This document shows positions 35,403 through 43,601 of a stretch of 64,000 nucleotides of DNA, piece after piece. The notes under the pieces were generated by a model that saw only the letters and a program-made list of their open reading frames with translations, had not been told where the DNA came from and searched no databases. Each line of letters opens with the position of its first letter. Positions within the stretch are counted from its first letter, which is position 1. This stretch comes from Gabonibacter massiliensis (lineage in GTDB: Bacteria > Bacteroidota > Bacteroidia > Bacteroidales > Marinifilaceae): the NCBI GenBank assembly GCA_001487125.1, contig LN913012.1, positions 62,001 to 126,000 on the forward strand, written 5' to 3'. Both the position numbers and the translations under genes were made by a program.

Positions 35403-36015
35403 TTACAGATAGCCTTTCTTTTGACTTTCTTCGATAATAGCTTTGCGAAGTATATCCAAAAACTCAATTCGTTTATTGGTTTGCCGACAAATTACACTCT
35501 CGTGCTTTTTATGGATGTCTCCAAATTTGATATTAAAGAGGTGTTCAAACGCTCTTCCGATTTCAGTTAGTGGGGCTTCTGTTCCTGTACGGGTAACAAT
35601 TCTTTGAGATAGGGATAATCCGCTAACCAGTTCCATAATTGCAACAAGATTAGTTTCATCGGTAAGATAGAGCGGAGAGGGCGGAAAGCTGTTTTTTCGA
35701 TTTTGGAACTGAATCGGGTATTTGATACGCATATTGAGTATGCGGATTTCGGTGTTTATAACTTCTATCGCTTCATCAACAAGCAATAGCAAGGCATTTT
35801 TCCCCCGCCTCAAATTGTACACGATGCGATTTGAGCCTGTTTAGTCCAAAAGAGAGATAGCGTAACAATACAGCGAAGTCCTGTTCATCTATGGCAACGC
35901 TTACCAAATGGTTGGCAAGTTCTTGCAGTGCTGTTGTAAGGTCGTTTACAACAAACTTTTTCTGTGAGTATTCCGACAATAGTCGGAAAAATCTCAGGTC
36001 GGATAATTCTTTCAT
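35403..36015 (-). pseudogene. RteC-domain-like gene with a frameshift
   Basis: Two overlapping frames together give one continuous protein: the first (from 36015) begins MKELSDLRFFRLLSEYSQKK and reaches HRVQFEAG; the second continues as KNALLLLVDEAIEVINTEIR and ends at 35403. The switch falls in a GGGGGAAAAA run near 35798-35808, a typical one-base slippage site. The C-terminal part (LTEIGRAFEHLFNIKFGDIH, RIEFLDILRKAI) resembles the RteC domain, which regulates excision of Bacteroides conjugative elements. The length after joining is about 204 residues, shorter than classical RteC. A programmed frameshift or a sequencing error is possible. Confidence 0.6.
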
Positions 36016-36026
36016 AATTCACACAA

Positions 36027-36908
36027 TTAAAGATGTCTTTTGATTCTGATATTCTGTTTCTTACTAATGGTATCATTGTATAAACTCCCGTCAAGCCCTT
36101 TATATCGAGCGTCTCTGTAAATTTCAACCAGTTTTTTGCTATAATCCTGAATCATCGAATTTGATTTTTGGGATAGGTTGGTCGCTAAAATTCTGCTTCC
36201 CAATATGCCCGGATTGCAGACTATTGTATCTTTCTTTATGGCGTTCATAATCAGTTCTGAACACACATAATCCTTAATGCCTGCCTTGTCTAGCTTCTTC
36301 GACACGGATTTATTGAGTGCCAGTTTATCGCTAATGGTCATAAATCCGTACCACAACAAACACTTCATCCCCAATTTGGTAGCACCAATTAATACATCAA
36401 GATAAGTATGCCCGTTGCTATTGGGTTTATCTATTTCGTAAGGGTCAATATGTAGAAACGTGGATTTGGGTAATGACGGTAATAGCTTTAGTACTCCATC
36501 AATCGAATCACAATTGAATGTTCTAATTGGTGGCGAAATTGCTTGGTTTCTTGCGAATAATTCTACATTATCCAATGCCCCTTTTTCTAAATCAAAGAAT
36601 AGACACCTCTTAACGTCATTATTCAATACTTTCATGGCTAATGCTGGAGAACCTAAATAGTTTCCGCTTGCCATACTTTCATTCTCCAGTTGATAATAAA
36701 AGGAATTTTTCAATGTAACATCTTCATTCGCTTTGTTCAAGAAATGATAAATACCATATTCCTGTTCGGGGGTATGTGTCATTGTGTAGATGGCACACGC
36801 TGAATTGGTTTCTACATATATCTGCGGTTTTTCTATTTGAAGAACCTCGCAGAGAACAAGATGTTTGAGAACATCGGGTTGTTTGCCGAAGTGAGTGTAA
36901 GTTACCAT
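36027..36908 (-). CDS. RlmJ-like SAM-dependent methyltransferase
   Basis: 293 residues. The start, YTHFGKQPDVLKHLVLCEVL, resembles the RlmJ family (ribosomal RNA adenine-N6 methyltransferase; family pattern GNxADVLKHxVL), and HIDPYEID (about residue 152) is a plausible catalytic D-P-x-Y motif. The SAM-binding region is diverged, and Gly/Asn substitutions in the opening (FGKQPD for GNxAD) are unlike the housekeeping enzyme. It is encoded in the middle of a mobile island, 12 bases upstream of the RteC-like gene. An accessory rRNA, DNA or other nucleic acid methyltransferase is inferred; a role in defence cannot be shown. Confidence 0.6.
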   Translation of the reverse strand: MVTYTHFGKQPDVLKHLVLCEVLQIEKPQIYVETNSACAIYTMTHTPEQEYGIYHFLNKANEDVTLKNSFYYQLENESMASGNYLGSPALAMKVLNNDVKRCLFFDLEKGALDNVELFARNQAISPPIRTFNCDSIDGVLKLLPSLPKSTFLHIDPYEIDKPNSNGHTYLDVLIGATKLGMKCLLWYGFMTISDKLALNKSVSKKLDKAGIKDYVCSELIMNAIKKDTIVCNPGILGSRILATNLSQKSNSMIQDYSKKLVEIYRDARYKGLDGSLYNDTISKKQNIRIKRHL

Positions 36909-36983
36909 AATAATTCAGTTTATCATTATGGTGGCAATATTAGGCAGGAAAAAACGAAAAAGCCTTGACGAAAGTCAAAGCCT

Positions 36984-37550
36984 CTATTTTTGCAGTTGTT
37001 TTTTGCGGATTCTACTTAAAGTTTCAGGAGTTACACCGAGAAAAAGTGCTATTTCCTTTAAGGATATTCGTTCTTGTAAATCGGGACAGCGTTTCATTAA
37101 TGCCTGATAGCGTTGTTCGGGCGTATCGCAATAGAACCCTAATAAGCGTTGGTATATCTCTGCAAACATAGTTTCGGCAATACGCTTGCCTAAACGCTGT
37201 GTTTCCATATCTGTTTCCCAAAATTGATTGAGTTCGCTTAATGGGAGTAAATAAACCTCGCAATCAGTTGTTGCCTGTATGCTAACCGTTGCTCCTGTTC
37301 TATTAATTAAAGAGGGATAATCACATACGAAATCATTCTCAAAACTGTAACCTACAATCCATTCGTTACCGTTCGTATCTATGCGAGTAAGGCGAAATGT
37401 ACCTGACGTAACAAAGCCTATATGATTCGTCTTATCATTTTGACGAACCATATATTCATTCTTTTTAAGTATTTTCGGTGTGCCACTTTCAAGAAATAGT
37501 TTTTCTAATCTCGTGGCATCTACACTCTCATTCGCATTGAATTTATCCAT
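36984..37550 (-). CDS. Crp/Fnr-family transcriptional regulator (second island copy)
   Basis: 188 residues with the same layout as the protein encoded at 25103: cyclic-nucleotide-binding-like roll (YMVRQNDKTNHIGFVTSGTF, VGYSFENDFVCDYPSLI) and C-terminal helix-turn-helix (ISLKEIALFLGVTPETLS). Identical stretches such as FVCDYPS, METQR and FLGVTPET show that they are close paralogues. It is oriented toward the mobilization genes. A -7-like TATCTTTG lies on the minus strand at 37570-37577. The ligand is unknown. Two copies flanking the island interior suggest element-borne regulators, or duplication, rather than a chromosomal Crp. Confidence 0.9.
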   Translation of the reverse strand: MDKFNANESVDATRLEKLFLESGTPKILKKNEYMVRQNDKTNHIGFVTSGTFRLTRIDTNGNEWIVGYSFENDFVCDYPSLINRTGATVSIQATTDCEVYLLPLSELNQFWETDMETQRLGKRIAETMFAEIYQRLLGFYCDTPEQRYQALMKRCPDLQERISLKEIALFLGVTPETLSRIRKKQLQK

Positions 37551-37577
37551 GTTAAATGCTTTATAATTGCAAAGATA

Positions 37578-38055
37578 CGAGAATGATAGCTATGTTGGAT
37601 AATAATTTAGATAAAATGATTATCTTTGTGGGAGAGTTATTTGAAGCGATGGAAATACACGGCAGACTAAAGAAATTCGCTCGTTTCTACATCGTTACCC
37701 ATTGTTCTTTTTCTTTCGCCCAAATATCTATTAATCAATAGATAAAATTAAAATCTTTTACTGTGACACGGACGAAAATAGGGTAGCTGCCATTGATTTT
37801 TTGCTTGTCCTTTTTCACAAAGAAAAGAACGGAAAATGTACTCTTCATAAACTCACTTTTTTGGGTTACAAAATTACGTTAATTAGCTCAAAGTGAAGTT
37901 TATACATACTCGCCAAATAGCGACAGAAGTTCGCCAATTTCGGACTAAGTGTACCCCTTTTGAGCTTTCAGTTGTCGGGGGTACGAGTTAGGTTACTAAT
38001 TTTGTCTTTTAGGGTCTAAATGATGTCCGGTAGGGCAGATATAAGGGGATAAAAA
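37578..38055. other. Intergenic stretch, right end of the island
   Basis: No gene, RNA or terminator can be supported here. It includes a stray TATCTTTG at 37623-37630 followed by a 30-codon ATG frame at 37650 with nothing recognisable. I searched for recombinase fragments by eye and saw none. Confidence 0.4.
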
Positions 38056-38087
38056 AAGTCCCACAAATCGTTGAATTTGTAGGACTT
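38056..38087 (-). terminator. Minus-strand intrinsic terminator
   Basis: AAGTCC-ACAAAT pairs with ATTTGT-GGACTT around a CGTTGA loop. On the minus strand it is followed by seven T residues. Confidence 0.75.
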
Positions 38088-38112
38088 GTCTGTTCTTTGT
38101 CCGGTTAGTTCT

Positions 38113-38128
38113 GCGGAGAGAGAGGGAT
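38113..38128. repeat. 16-base direct repeat of the tRNA-Ser 3' end
   Basis: GCGGAGAGAGAGGGAT here is identical to 38251-38266, the 3' end of the tRNA-Ser gene read on the plus strand. It lies 138 bases inside the island, so it may be a nested attachment site. Confidence 0.6.
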
Positions 38129-38209
38129 GACTCGGAACTTCGTTCCTCATGAACTCGTTACGAACCGTATCCGACGCTTCGGTCGAATCCCTGATGGGTA
38201 TTTATGTAC

Positions 38210-38243
38210 AAAAAAAGAGTTAACTGTTTGGGGTTAACTCTTT
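38210..38243 (-). terminator. Terminator of the tRNA-Ser transcript
   Basis: An 8-base stem, GAGTTAAC / GTTAACTC, with an 8-base loop. Read on the minus strand it ends in seven T residues, just downstream of the tRNA gene. Confidence 0.8.
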
Positions 38244-38251
38244 ATGTTTAG

Positions 38252-38336
38252 CGGAGAGAGAGGGATTCGAACCCCCGGTACCTCTCAGTACAACGGTTTT
38301 CAAGACCGCCGCAATCGACCACTCTGCCATCTCTCC
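38252..38336 (-). tRNA. tRNA-Ser (anticodon UGA)
   Basis: The minus-strand sequence begins GGAGAGATGGCAGAGTGG and contains the anticodon loop CTTGAAA in a CGGTCTTGAAAACCG stem, so the anticodon is UGA. It has a type II long variable arm and ends GGTTCGAATCC then CTCTCTCTCC plus a G discriminator base; the acceptor stem is GGAGAGA / TCTCTCC. CCA is not encoded. Its 3' end faces the island, the classical target of site-specific integration. A promoter lies upstream at 38347. Confidence 0.96.
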
Positions 38337-38346
38337 TGTGCGGTTG

Positions 38347-38375
38347 CAAAGATAAGGGAAAATTTCGAACGACAA
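38347..38375 (-). promoter_or_regulatory. Promoter of the tRNA-Ser gene
   Basis: On the minus strand TTG, an 18-base spacer and TATCTTTG precede the tRNA 5' end by 10 bases. It is close to the Bacteroidetes consensus. Confidence 0.6.
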
Positions 38376-38502
38376 AATAAGATTTTGCTTTTTTACGGGA
38401 GTACGTTAAAATGGAGTGTGAAAGAAACCAATTTTTATTTCGTACGTTATAGAAAATTAAATTCTAAACTAAACTAATTATATCTATCAAAACAAGAGAA
38501 AG

Positions 38503-39855
38503 ATGGGGAGTTTTAAGAACAAAATGCAAGCTTACGGAATTCGGCAAATATTGAATTATGTGGAGAAAGATCCGGAAGCCAATGCACCGAAAGCATTGAA
38601 ATGGATAAGAAAAGTGGACGTGGATGGAACGTATGATTCTGCATGGAGTAGTCTGGAGACTTGTTTATCCGATCCCGATAATAATTGGAACCTTTTGATT
38701 AAAAAGGCTTACAATGAATGGGATCCTTTCGTGAGGAGGAAGTTATTCGAATCGTTGATCTGTAATTCCGCCATTATCGGCAACAGTATGGTGAAAGTGA
38801 CCGGAAAGAAGCACGGGGTAAATGTACCCTGGACGATTTTGATGGACCCGACTTCTGCCTGTAATTTGAAATGTAAGGGATGTTGGGCAGCGGAGTACGG
38901 TCACCAGATGTCGCTGGATTTCGATACCATGGACCGGATTATTAAGGAAGGGAAAGAGTTGGGTATATTTATGTATATCTATTCGGGAGGAGAACCTTTG
39001 GTAAGAAAAAGAGATATCATCCGTCTCTGTGAAAAACACCCGGAATGTTATTTCTTAGCTTTCACGAATGGAACATTGATTGATGAGGATTTTGCGGATG
39101 AGATGCTCCGGGTCGGTAATTTTGCCCCGGCCATTAGTGTTGAGGGGTTTGAAAAAGAGACGGATATGCGTCGAGGAGAAGGGACTTATCAGGCGGTCAT
39201 TAAGGCGATGGAACTTCTCAAACGTAAACGATTGATTTTCGGATATTCGACCTGTTATCATAGTCAAAACGTGGATGTTGTCGGTTCGGACGAATACGTT
39301 GATTTCATGATAGAAAAAGGAGCCGCTTTTGCTTGGTATTTTACCTATATGCCTGTTGGTGAAGACGCTATTCCTGATTTGTTGGCTACGCCAGAACAAC
39401 GGAAATACATGTATTATCAAGTTAGAAAGTTTCGGCGTACCAAACCGATTTTTGCCATGGATTTCTGGAATGACGGGGAGTATGTCGACGGATGCATAGC
39501 CGGGGGAAGATATTATTTCCATATTAATGCCAACGGCGATGTAGAGCCTTGTGCTTTTATTCATTATTCAACGGCTAATATAAAGAATATGAGCTTGTTG
39601 GATGCGCTTAGAACACCGCTTTTTCAAGAATACCAGAAACGTCAGCCTTTTAATAAAAATCATTTGCGGCCTTGTCCCTTATTGGATAATCCCGATCGAT
39701 TGAAAGAGGTCGTGAATGCGGCTCATGCTCATTCTACCGATATGTTGAAGCCCGAAAGCGTGGAAGATTTGACCGGAAAATGCCAGGGATGCGCTCATAA
39801 GTGGGCCGTCGTTGCAGATCAAATATGGACGGAAAGGGGAAAAACACTGAATTAA
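38503..39855 (+). CDS. Radical SAM protein, SPASM-like
   Basis: 450 residues. C120-x3-C124-x2-C127 (CNLKCKGC) is the radical SAM 4Fe-4S site; YSGGEPLVRK (about 165-174) is the SAM-contact GGE-like motif. The C-terminal part has a Cys-rich region (EPCAFIHYS, CPLLDNP, CQGCAHKW) that can hold auxiliary clusters as in SPASM domains. About 110 residues precede the core, which is long for the family. The reaction is unknown; related proteins modify peptides or cofactors. It ends at a strong terminator and precedes the sigma-54 activator gene, so a functional link to that regulon is only positional. Confidence 0.88.
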   Translation: MGSFKNKMQAYGIRQILNYVEKDPEANAPKALKWIRKVDVDGTYDSAWSSLETCLSDPDNNWNLLIKKAYNEWDPFVRRKLFESLICNSAIIGNSMVKVTGKKHGVNVPWTILMDPTSACNLKCKGCWAAEYGHQMSLDFDTMDRIIKEGKELGIFMYIYSGGEPLVRKRDIIRLCEKHPECYFLAFTNGTLIDEDFADEMLRVGNFAPAISVEGFEKETDMRRGEGTYQAVIKAMELLKRKRLIFGYSTCYHSQNVDVVGSDEYVDFMIEKGAAFAWYFTYMPVGEDAIPDLLATPEQRKYMYYQVRKFRRTKPIFAMDFWNDGEYVDGCIAGGRYYFHINANGDVEPCAFIHYSTANIKNMSLLDALRTPLFQEYQKRQPFNKNHLRPCPLLDNPDRLKEVVNAAHAHSTDMLKPESVEDLTGKCQGCAHKWAVVADQIWTERGKTLN

Positions 39856-39905
39856 ATTGTTCTGTATCAAATAGCTGACAATGGTATCGGCAACCGATGG
39901 AGGCT

Positions 39906-39942
39906 GGAGAGGGAGTGACTTTTAAAAGTTCACTCTCTTTTT
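39906..39942 (+). terminator. Terminator of the radical SAM gene
   Basis: GAGAGGGAGTGACTTTT pairs with AAAAGTTCACTCTCT; TTTTTATTTT follows. Confidence 0.8.
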
Positions 39943-40013
39943 ATTTTCACTTTCTTGGGGGATAAATTTTTTATTGTATTTTCGTTTATATTTTTCAGTG
40001 TAAATATAATCTT

Positions 40014-41366
40014 ATGAACAAAGTATTGATTATTGACGACGAGAATCAATTGAGGAGATTGTTGTCCCGTATCATCGGGTTGGAGGGATATGAAGTTTTT
40101 CAGGCTGATAGTTGTACGGCCGGGCTGAAACAAGCTAAACAATGTATGCCGGATGTCGTTTTATGTGACGTGCGTTTACCGGACGGGAATGGGGTGGAGA
40201 TTATTGAAAGATTAAAACAGCTGTCTCCTCGTGCGGAGATTATCATGCTTACGGCACATGGGAATATTCAGGATGGAGTGCAGGCGATAAAAAACGGAGC
40301 TTTTGATTATATTACCAAGGGGGATGACAATAACCGGATTATCCCGTTGATCAGTCGTGCTATGGAGAAAGTAGCTCGTGAGGTGGATGAAAAAACGGAA
40401 AATAGAGGCGGGGAGAGGAGATATACTTTTGACACGATACTGGGGCGATCGGGGGTAATGCTGGAAGCTATCCATTTGGCCCGGAAGGTCGCGGTCACGG
40501 ATGTCCCGGTTTTACTAACAGGTGAAACGGGTACCGGAAAAGAGGTGTTTGCTCAGGCTATTCATCAGGGAAGTAATAGAAATAAGAAGTCTTTTGTGGC
40601 GATCAATTGCTCTGCTTTTAGTAAAGAGTTGTTGGAGAGTGAGATGTTCGGTCATAAAGCAGGTGCGTTTACCGGGGCCTTAAAAGATAAGAAAGGATTA
40701 TTCGAAGAGGCACATCAGGGAACCTTGTTTTTAGACGAGATCGGAGAGATGGCATTTGATCTACAGGCAAAGTTACTTCGGATTCTGGAATCCGGAGAGT
40801 TTATAAAGATCGGAGATACTAAACCGACGAAAGTAGATGTGAGAGTGATTGCCGCGACCAACCGGGATCTGCCTAAGGAGATCGCTGCCGGACATTTTAG
40901 AGAAGATCTGTTTTACAGGCTTTCGGTTTTTCAAATTCACCTGCCTCCGCTAAGGGAACGTATCCGGGATATTGAAGTGTATGTTCATGCTTTTGTGAAC
41001 CAGTTTTCGGCAAAGATGAGGAAAAAAATCACTTTTATTCAACCTGATTACATGGCTCTGCTTAAACAGCATGCCTGGAATGGGAATGTGCGGGAACTGA
41101 GAAATGTCGTTGAACGTAGTATTGTTATTGCCGACGGGGAACAGCTTTCCTCGGGAGATTTGCCTATTGATTTACAGCATGGAAATTTCGGGCCTGGAGA
41201 AGACCGACGTTTTTCTGAATTCGAATTAGCCAACATAGAAAAGAATCATATTCAAAAAGTGCTTCAATACACGGGAGGGAATAAGACCGAAGCAGCTCGT
41301 TTAATGCATATCGGTTTGACTACTTTATACCGTAAGATAGAGGAGTACGGGTTAGGTGAAAAATAG
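40014..41366 (+). CDS. Sigma-54-dependent response regulator (NtrC family)
   Basis: 450 residues with three domains: a receiver (1-120; acidic pocket Asp8/Asp9, phospho-acceptor Asp52 in CDVRLPDG, Lys in TKGDDN), an AAA+ sigma-54 activator domain (about 145-385; Walker A TGETGTGKE and the sigma-54-contact GAFTGA loop) and a C-terminal Fis-type helix-turn-helix (about 405-448, GGNKTEAARLMHIGLTTLYR). The GAFTGA loop predicts direct contact with RpoN, so it should activate -24/-12 promoters. A strong -24/-12 promoter lies just downstream at 41516 before the kdp genes, and a palindrome at 41418 sits at a typical enhancer distance. A sensor kinase at 48615 is the natural partner. This inference is strong. 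Confidence 0.93.
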   Translation: MNKVLIIDDENQLRRLLSRIIGLEGYEVFQADSCTAGLKQAKQCMPDVVLCDVRLPDGNGVEIIERLKQLSPRAEIIMLTAHGNIQDGVQAIKNGAFDYITKGDDNNRIIPLISRAMEKVAREVDEKTENRGGERRYTFDTILGRSGVMLEAIHLARKVAVTDVPVLLTGETGTGKEVFAQAIHQGSNRNKKSFVAINCSAFSKELLESEMFGHKAGAFTGALKDKKGLFEEAHQGTLFLDEIGEMAFDLQAKLLRILESGEFIKIGDTKPTKVDVRVIAATNRDLPKEIAAGHFREDLFYRLSVFQIHLPPLRERIRDIEVYVHAFVNQFSAKMRKKITFIQPDYMALLKQHAWNGNVRELRNVVERSIVIADGEQLSSGDLPIDLQHGNFGPGEDRRFSEFELANIEKNHIQKVLQYTGGNKTEAARLMHIGLTTLYRKIEEYGLGEK

Positions 41367-41417
41367 CGGCTGGTCTGTTTTTTTTGATTGCAGATCGATA
41401 TGCTATTATGATATGGT

Positions 41418-41438
41418 ACCTTTTCAAAATGAAAAGGT
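41418..41438. promoter_or_regulatory. Palindromic activator site upstream of kdp
   Basis: Perfect 9-base arms, ACCTTTTCA / TGAAAAGGT, with a 3-base AAA spacer. The core TTTTCA-N3-TGAAAA also occurs twice upstream of the kdpD-like gene (47340-47378). It lies about 80-100 bases before the -24/-12 promoter, a usual enhancer distance. Confidence 0.7.
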
Positions 41439-41439
41439 G

Positions 41440-41474
41440 ATAGACGGATAGAATATTCCATTCTGTCCGTCTAT
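41440..41474 (+). terminator. Terminator after the sigma-54 activator gene
   Basis: ATAGACGGA / TCCGTCTAT stem (41440-41448 with 41466-41474) followed by TTATTTTATAT. It lies between the enhancer-like site and the sigma-54 promoter. Confidence 0.65.
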
Positions 41475-41515
41475 TTATTTTATATACACTTAGTTATCTT
41501 TTGTGGTAATTCCGA

Positions 41516-41531
41516 TGGCATGGCTTTGGCA
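41516..41531 (+). promoter_or_regulatory. Sigma-54 (-24/-12) promoter of the kdp operon
   Basis: TGGCAT-GGCTT-TGGCA fits the TGGCAC-N5-TTGCA consensus: the essential GG (41517-41518) and GC (41529-41530) are exactly 12 bases apart. It lies 32 bases before the first kdp-locus ATG (41564), giving a transcript start near 41543. The neighbouring gene at 40014 encodes a sigma-54 activator, which makes this call much stronger than sequence alone. Confidence 0.8.
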
Positions 41532-41563
41532 TAGGGAGAAACGAAAACTTAAATTAAAAAGTC

Positions 41564-41659
41564 ATGGAAGAAGTATTATCATTTATTTTTTTAGGTATGG
41601 TTGGTGTTATTTGTTACTGGTTCTTTTTCAAGTGTATTTATTGGTTTGAAAAAATCTGA
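41564..41659 (+). CDS. Small membrane peptide upstream of kdpF
   Basis: 31 residues, beginning MEEVLSFIFLGMVGVICYWF, with one membrane-spanning helix and a short FFKCIYWFEKI tail. It is the first open frame after the sigma-54 promoter. Its coding nature is supported by the position 14 bases before kdpF, by AAGGAGGGAG right after its stop (the kdpF Shine-Dalgarno), and by recollection that Bacteroidetes kdp operons often start with a similar short membrane gene. Function unknown; a role in Kdp assembly or stability is a guess. Confidence 0.55.
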   Translation: MEEVLSFIFLGMVGVICYWFFFKCIYWFEKI

Positions 41660-41673
41660 AAAGGAGGGAGGTT

Positions 41674-41754
41674 ATGTTTACGGTATTGTTTATACTAAGT
41701 GTGATGATGTTCGGGTATATGATGTACGTGTTGGTAAAACCCGAAAAATTTTAG
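41674..41754 (+). CDS. kdpF: KdpF, small subunit of the Kdp potassium transporter
   Basis: 26-residue single-helix membrane peptide, beginning MFTVLFILSVMMFGYMMYVL and ending VKPEKF, a C-terminus characteristic of KdpF. It has a very strong Shine-Dalgarno (AAGGAGGGAG at 41661-41670). It stabilises the KdpABC complex in other bacteria. It is located between the tiny membrane ORF and kdpA, as expected. It is too short for routine gene finders and is easily missed. Confidence 0.85.
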   Translation: MFTVLFILSVMMFGYMMYVLVKPEKF

Positions 41755-41827
41755 AAAGAGTATCAAGCGAATGTAGAAACGAGATAGAAATCCCGGATAA
41801 CGGGAAATCGTAGTAATGTTTTAAAAG

Positions 41828-43525
41828 ATGAATACGGAAATATTAGGAAGTATTTTGCAGGTCGTGATGATGGTAGTATTGAGCTATCCATTGGGCCGTT
41901 ATATCGCAAGAATATATAAGGGAGAAAGGACTTGGTCTGATTTTATGGCCCCCGTTGAAAAGTGGATGTATAGGATGAGCGGGATTAATCCCGCGGAGGA
42001 GATGAACTGGAAGAAATTTTTGGTCGCGTTGTTGACCGTAAATGTTTTCTGGTTCTTTTGGGGAATGGTGTTGTTGGTTTCCCAGGGGTATTTGCCGTTG
42101 AATCCTGACGGAAATGCGGGACAAAGTCCGGACCTGGCTTTTAATACCTGTATCAGTTTTATGGTAAACTGTAATTTGCAGCATTATAGCGGAGAGAGCG
42201 GATTGACTTATTTTACACAACTTTTCGTGATCATGTTGTTTCAGTTTATTACGGCGGCTACCGGAATGGCGGCTTTGGCCGGAATATTTAAGGCCATGGC
42301 GACTAAAACGACCCGGAATTTCGGTAATTTCTGGGTACTTTTAATAAAGAGTTGTACGCGTATTTTATTACCGTTGTCTTTAGTTGTCGGATGTATTCTG
42401 ATTATCGAGGGTACACCTATGGGATTCGAAGGAAAGGAACGGATCACGACTTTAGAAGGTGTGGAGCAAGCCGTATCCCAAGGCCCTACGGCGGCCATTG
42501 TGCCTATAAAACAATTGGGTACGAATGGAGGAGGTTATTTCGGCCCTAATTCTTCTCATCCCTTGGAGAATCCGACTTTTTTATCGAACATGATAGAGTG
42601 TTGGTCTATTTTGATTATCCCTATGTCTATGGTTTTCGCTTTGGGATTCTATCTGAGACGTAAAAAATTAGCTTATACGATCTACGGTGTTATGTTGTTT
42701 GCCTTTTTGGTCGGTGTCGTGGGTGCTCATTATTTCGAGCTGAAAGGTAGTCCGCAAATGGATGCCATGGGAATTGCCCAGGAGCGGGGAAGCATGGAAG
42801 GAAAGGAGATCCGTTTAGGTACTGCAGCCACGGCTTTGTGGAGTCAGGTGACAACCGTAACTTCCAACGGTTCGGTTAACGGTATGCATGATAGTTTGAC
42901 TCCGCTCACGGGAATGCTATCGATGTTGAATATGCAGATAAATTGTTGGTTCGGGGGAGTGGGAGTCGGATTGATGAACTATTATGTATTTATTATTATT
43001 GCGGTATTCATCAGCGGATTGATGGTAGGACGGACACCTGAATTTTTAGGAAAGAAGATCGAGGCGAGAGAGATGAAGATAGCTGTTATCGTAGCTTTGG
43101 CTCATCCGTTCTTTATATTGGTATTTACGGCGATCTCCAGCTTTTTGGCCACTCGTAATCCGGAGCTGGCGGAGGCTTGGTTAAATAATCCTTCTTTTCA
43201 TGGATTGAGTGAGATGCTGTACGAGTATACCTCGTCGGCTGCCAATAACGGTTCCGGTTTTGAAGGGCTGAGGGATAATACCTATTTCTGGAATTTTACT
43301 TGTGGTATCGTTTTGATCATGGGACGTTACTTGCCGATAGTAGGTCAGGTGGCCATAGCCGGATTGTTGGCGAAAAAGAAATTTATTCCGGAGAGTGCCG
43401 GAACTTTAAAGACGGATACGGGGACTTTTGCGGTTATGACCTTTACGGTAATCTTTATTATTGCTGCCTTGTCGTTTTTCCCGGTATTGACGTTAGGGCC
43501 GATTGCGGAATATCTAAGTTTTTGA
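41828..43525 (+). CDS. kdpA: Potassium-transporting ATPase, potassium-binding subunit KdpA
   Basis: 565-residue integral membrane protein that forms the potassium-selective pore of the KdpFABC pump. It has about ten membrane helices and the K-channel-like P-loop signatures, for example FNTCISFMVNCNLQHYSGE, GTNGGGYFGPNSSHPLENP, NMQINCWFGGVGVGL and SAANNGSGFEGL. Length matches the family (about 557-590). It is expressed from the sigma-54 promoter at 41516 and followed by kdpB 76 bases downstream. Confidence 0.97.
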   Translation: MNTEILGSILQVVMMVVLSYPLGRYIARIYKGERTWSDFMAPVEKWMYRMSGINPAEEMNWKKFLVALLTVNVFWFFWGMVLLVSQGYLPLNPDGNAGQSPDLAFNTCISFMVNCNLQHYSGESGLTYFTQLFVIMLFQFITAATGMAALAGIFKAMATKTTRNFGNFWVLLIKSCTRILLPLSLVVGCILIIEGTPMGFEGKERITTLEGVEQAVSQGPTAAIVPIKQLGTNGGGYFGPNSSHPLENPTFLSNMIECWSILIIPMSMVFALGFYLRRKKLAYTIYGVMLFAFLVGVVGAHYFELKGSPQMDAMGIAQERGSMEGKEIRLGTAATALWSQVTTVTSNGSVNGMHDSLTPLTGMLSMLNMQINCWFGGVGVGLMNYYVFIIIAVFISGLMVGRTPEFLGKKIEAREMKIAVIVALAHPFFILVFTAISSFLATRNPELAEAWLNNPSFHGLSEMLYEYTSSAANNGSGFEGLRDNTYFWNFTCGIVLIMGRYLPIVGQVAIAGLLAKKKFIPESAGTLKTDTGTFAVMTFTVIFIIAALSFFPVLTLGPIAEYLSF

Positions 43526-43601
43526 TTGATGGTTTCCGGTGAGAAAAAATCGGGATGGTAAATTGTAAAACCGAGAATTTTTAGGATAAAATAGTATAGA
43601 G

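Noticed and set aside
37578-38250. A hidden integrase gene at the island end
   Set aside because: I read all frames for RHRY-type tyrosine recombinase motifs and found none. The short 30-codon frame at 37650 has nothing recognisable.
38244-38477. A plus-strand open frame over the tRNA-Ser gene
   Set aside because: It is simply the antisense of the tRNA-Ser gene.
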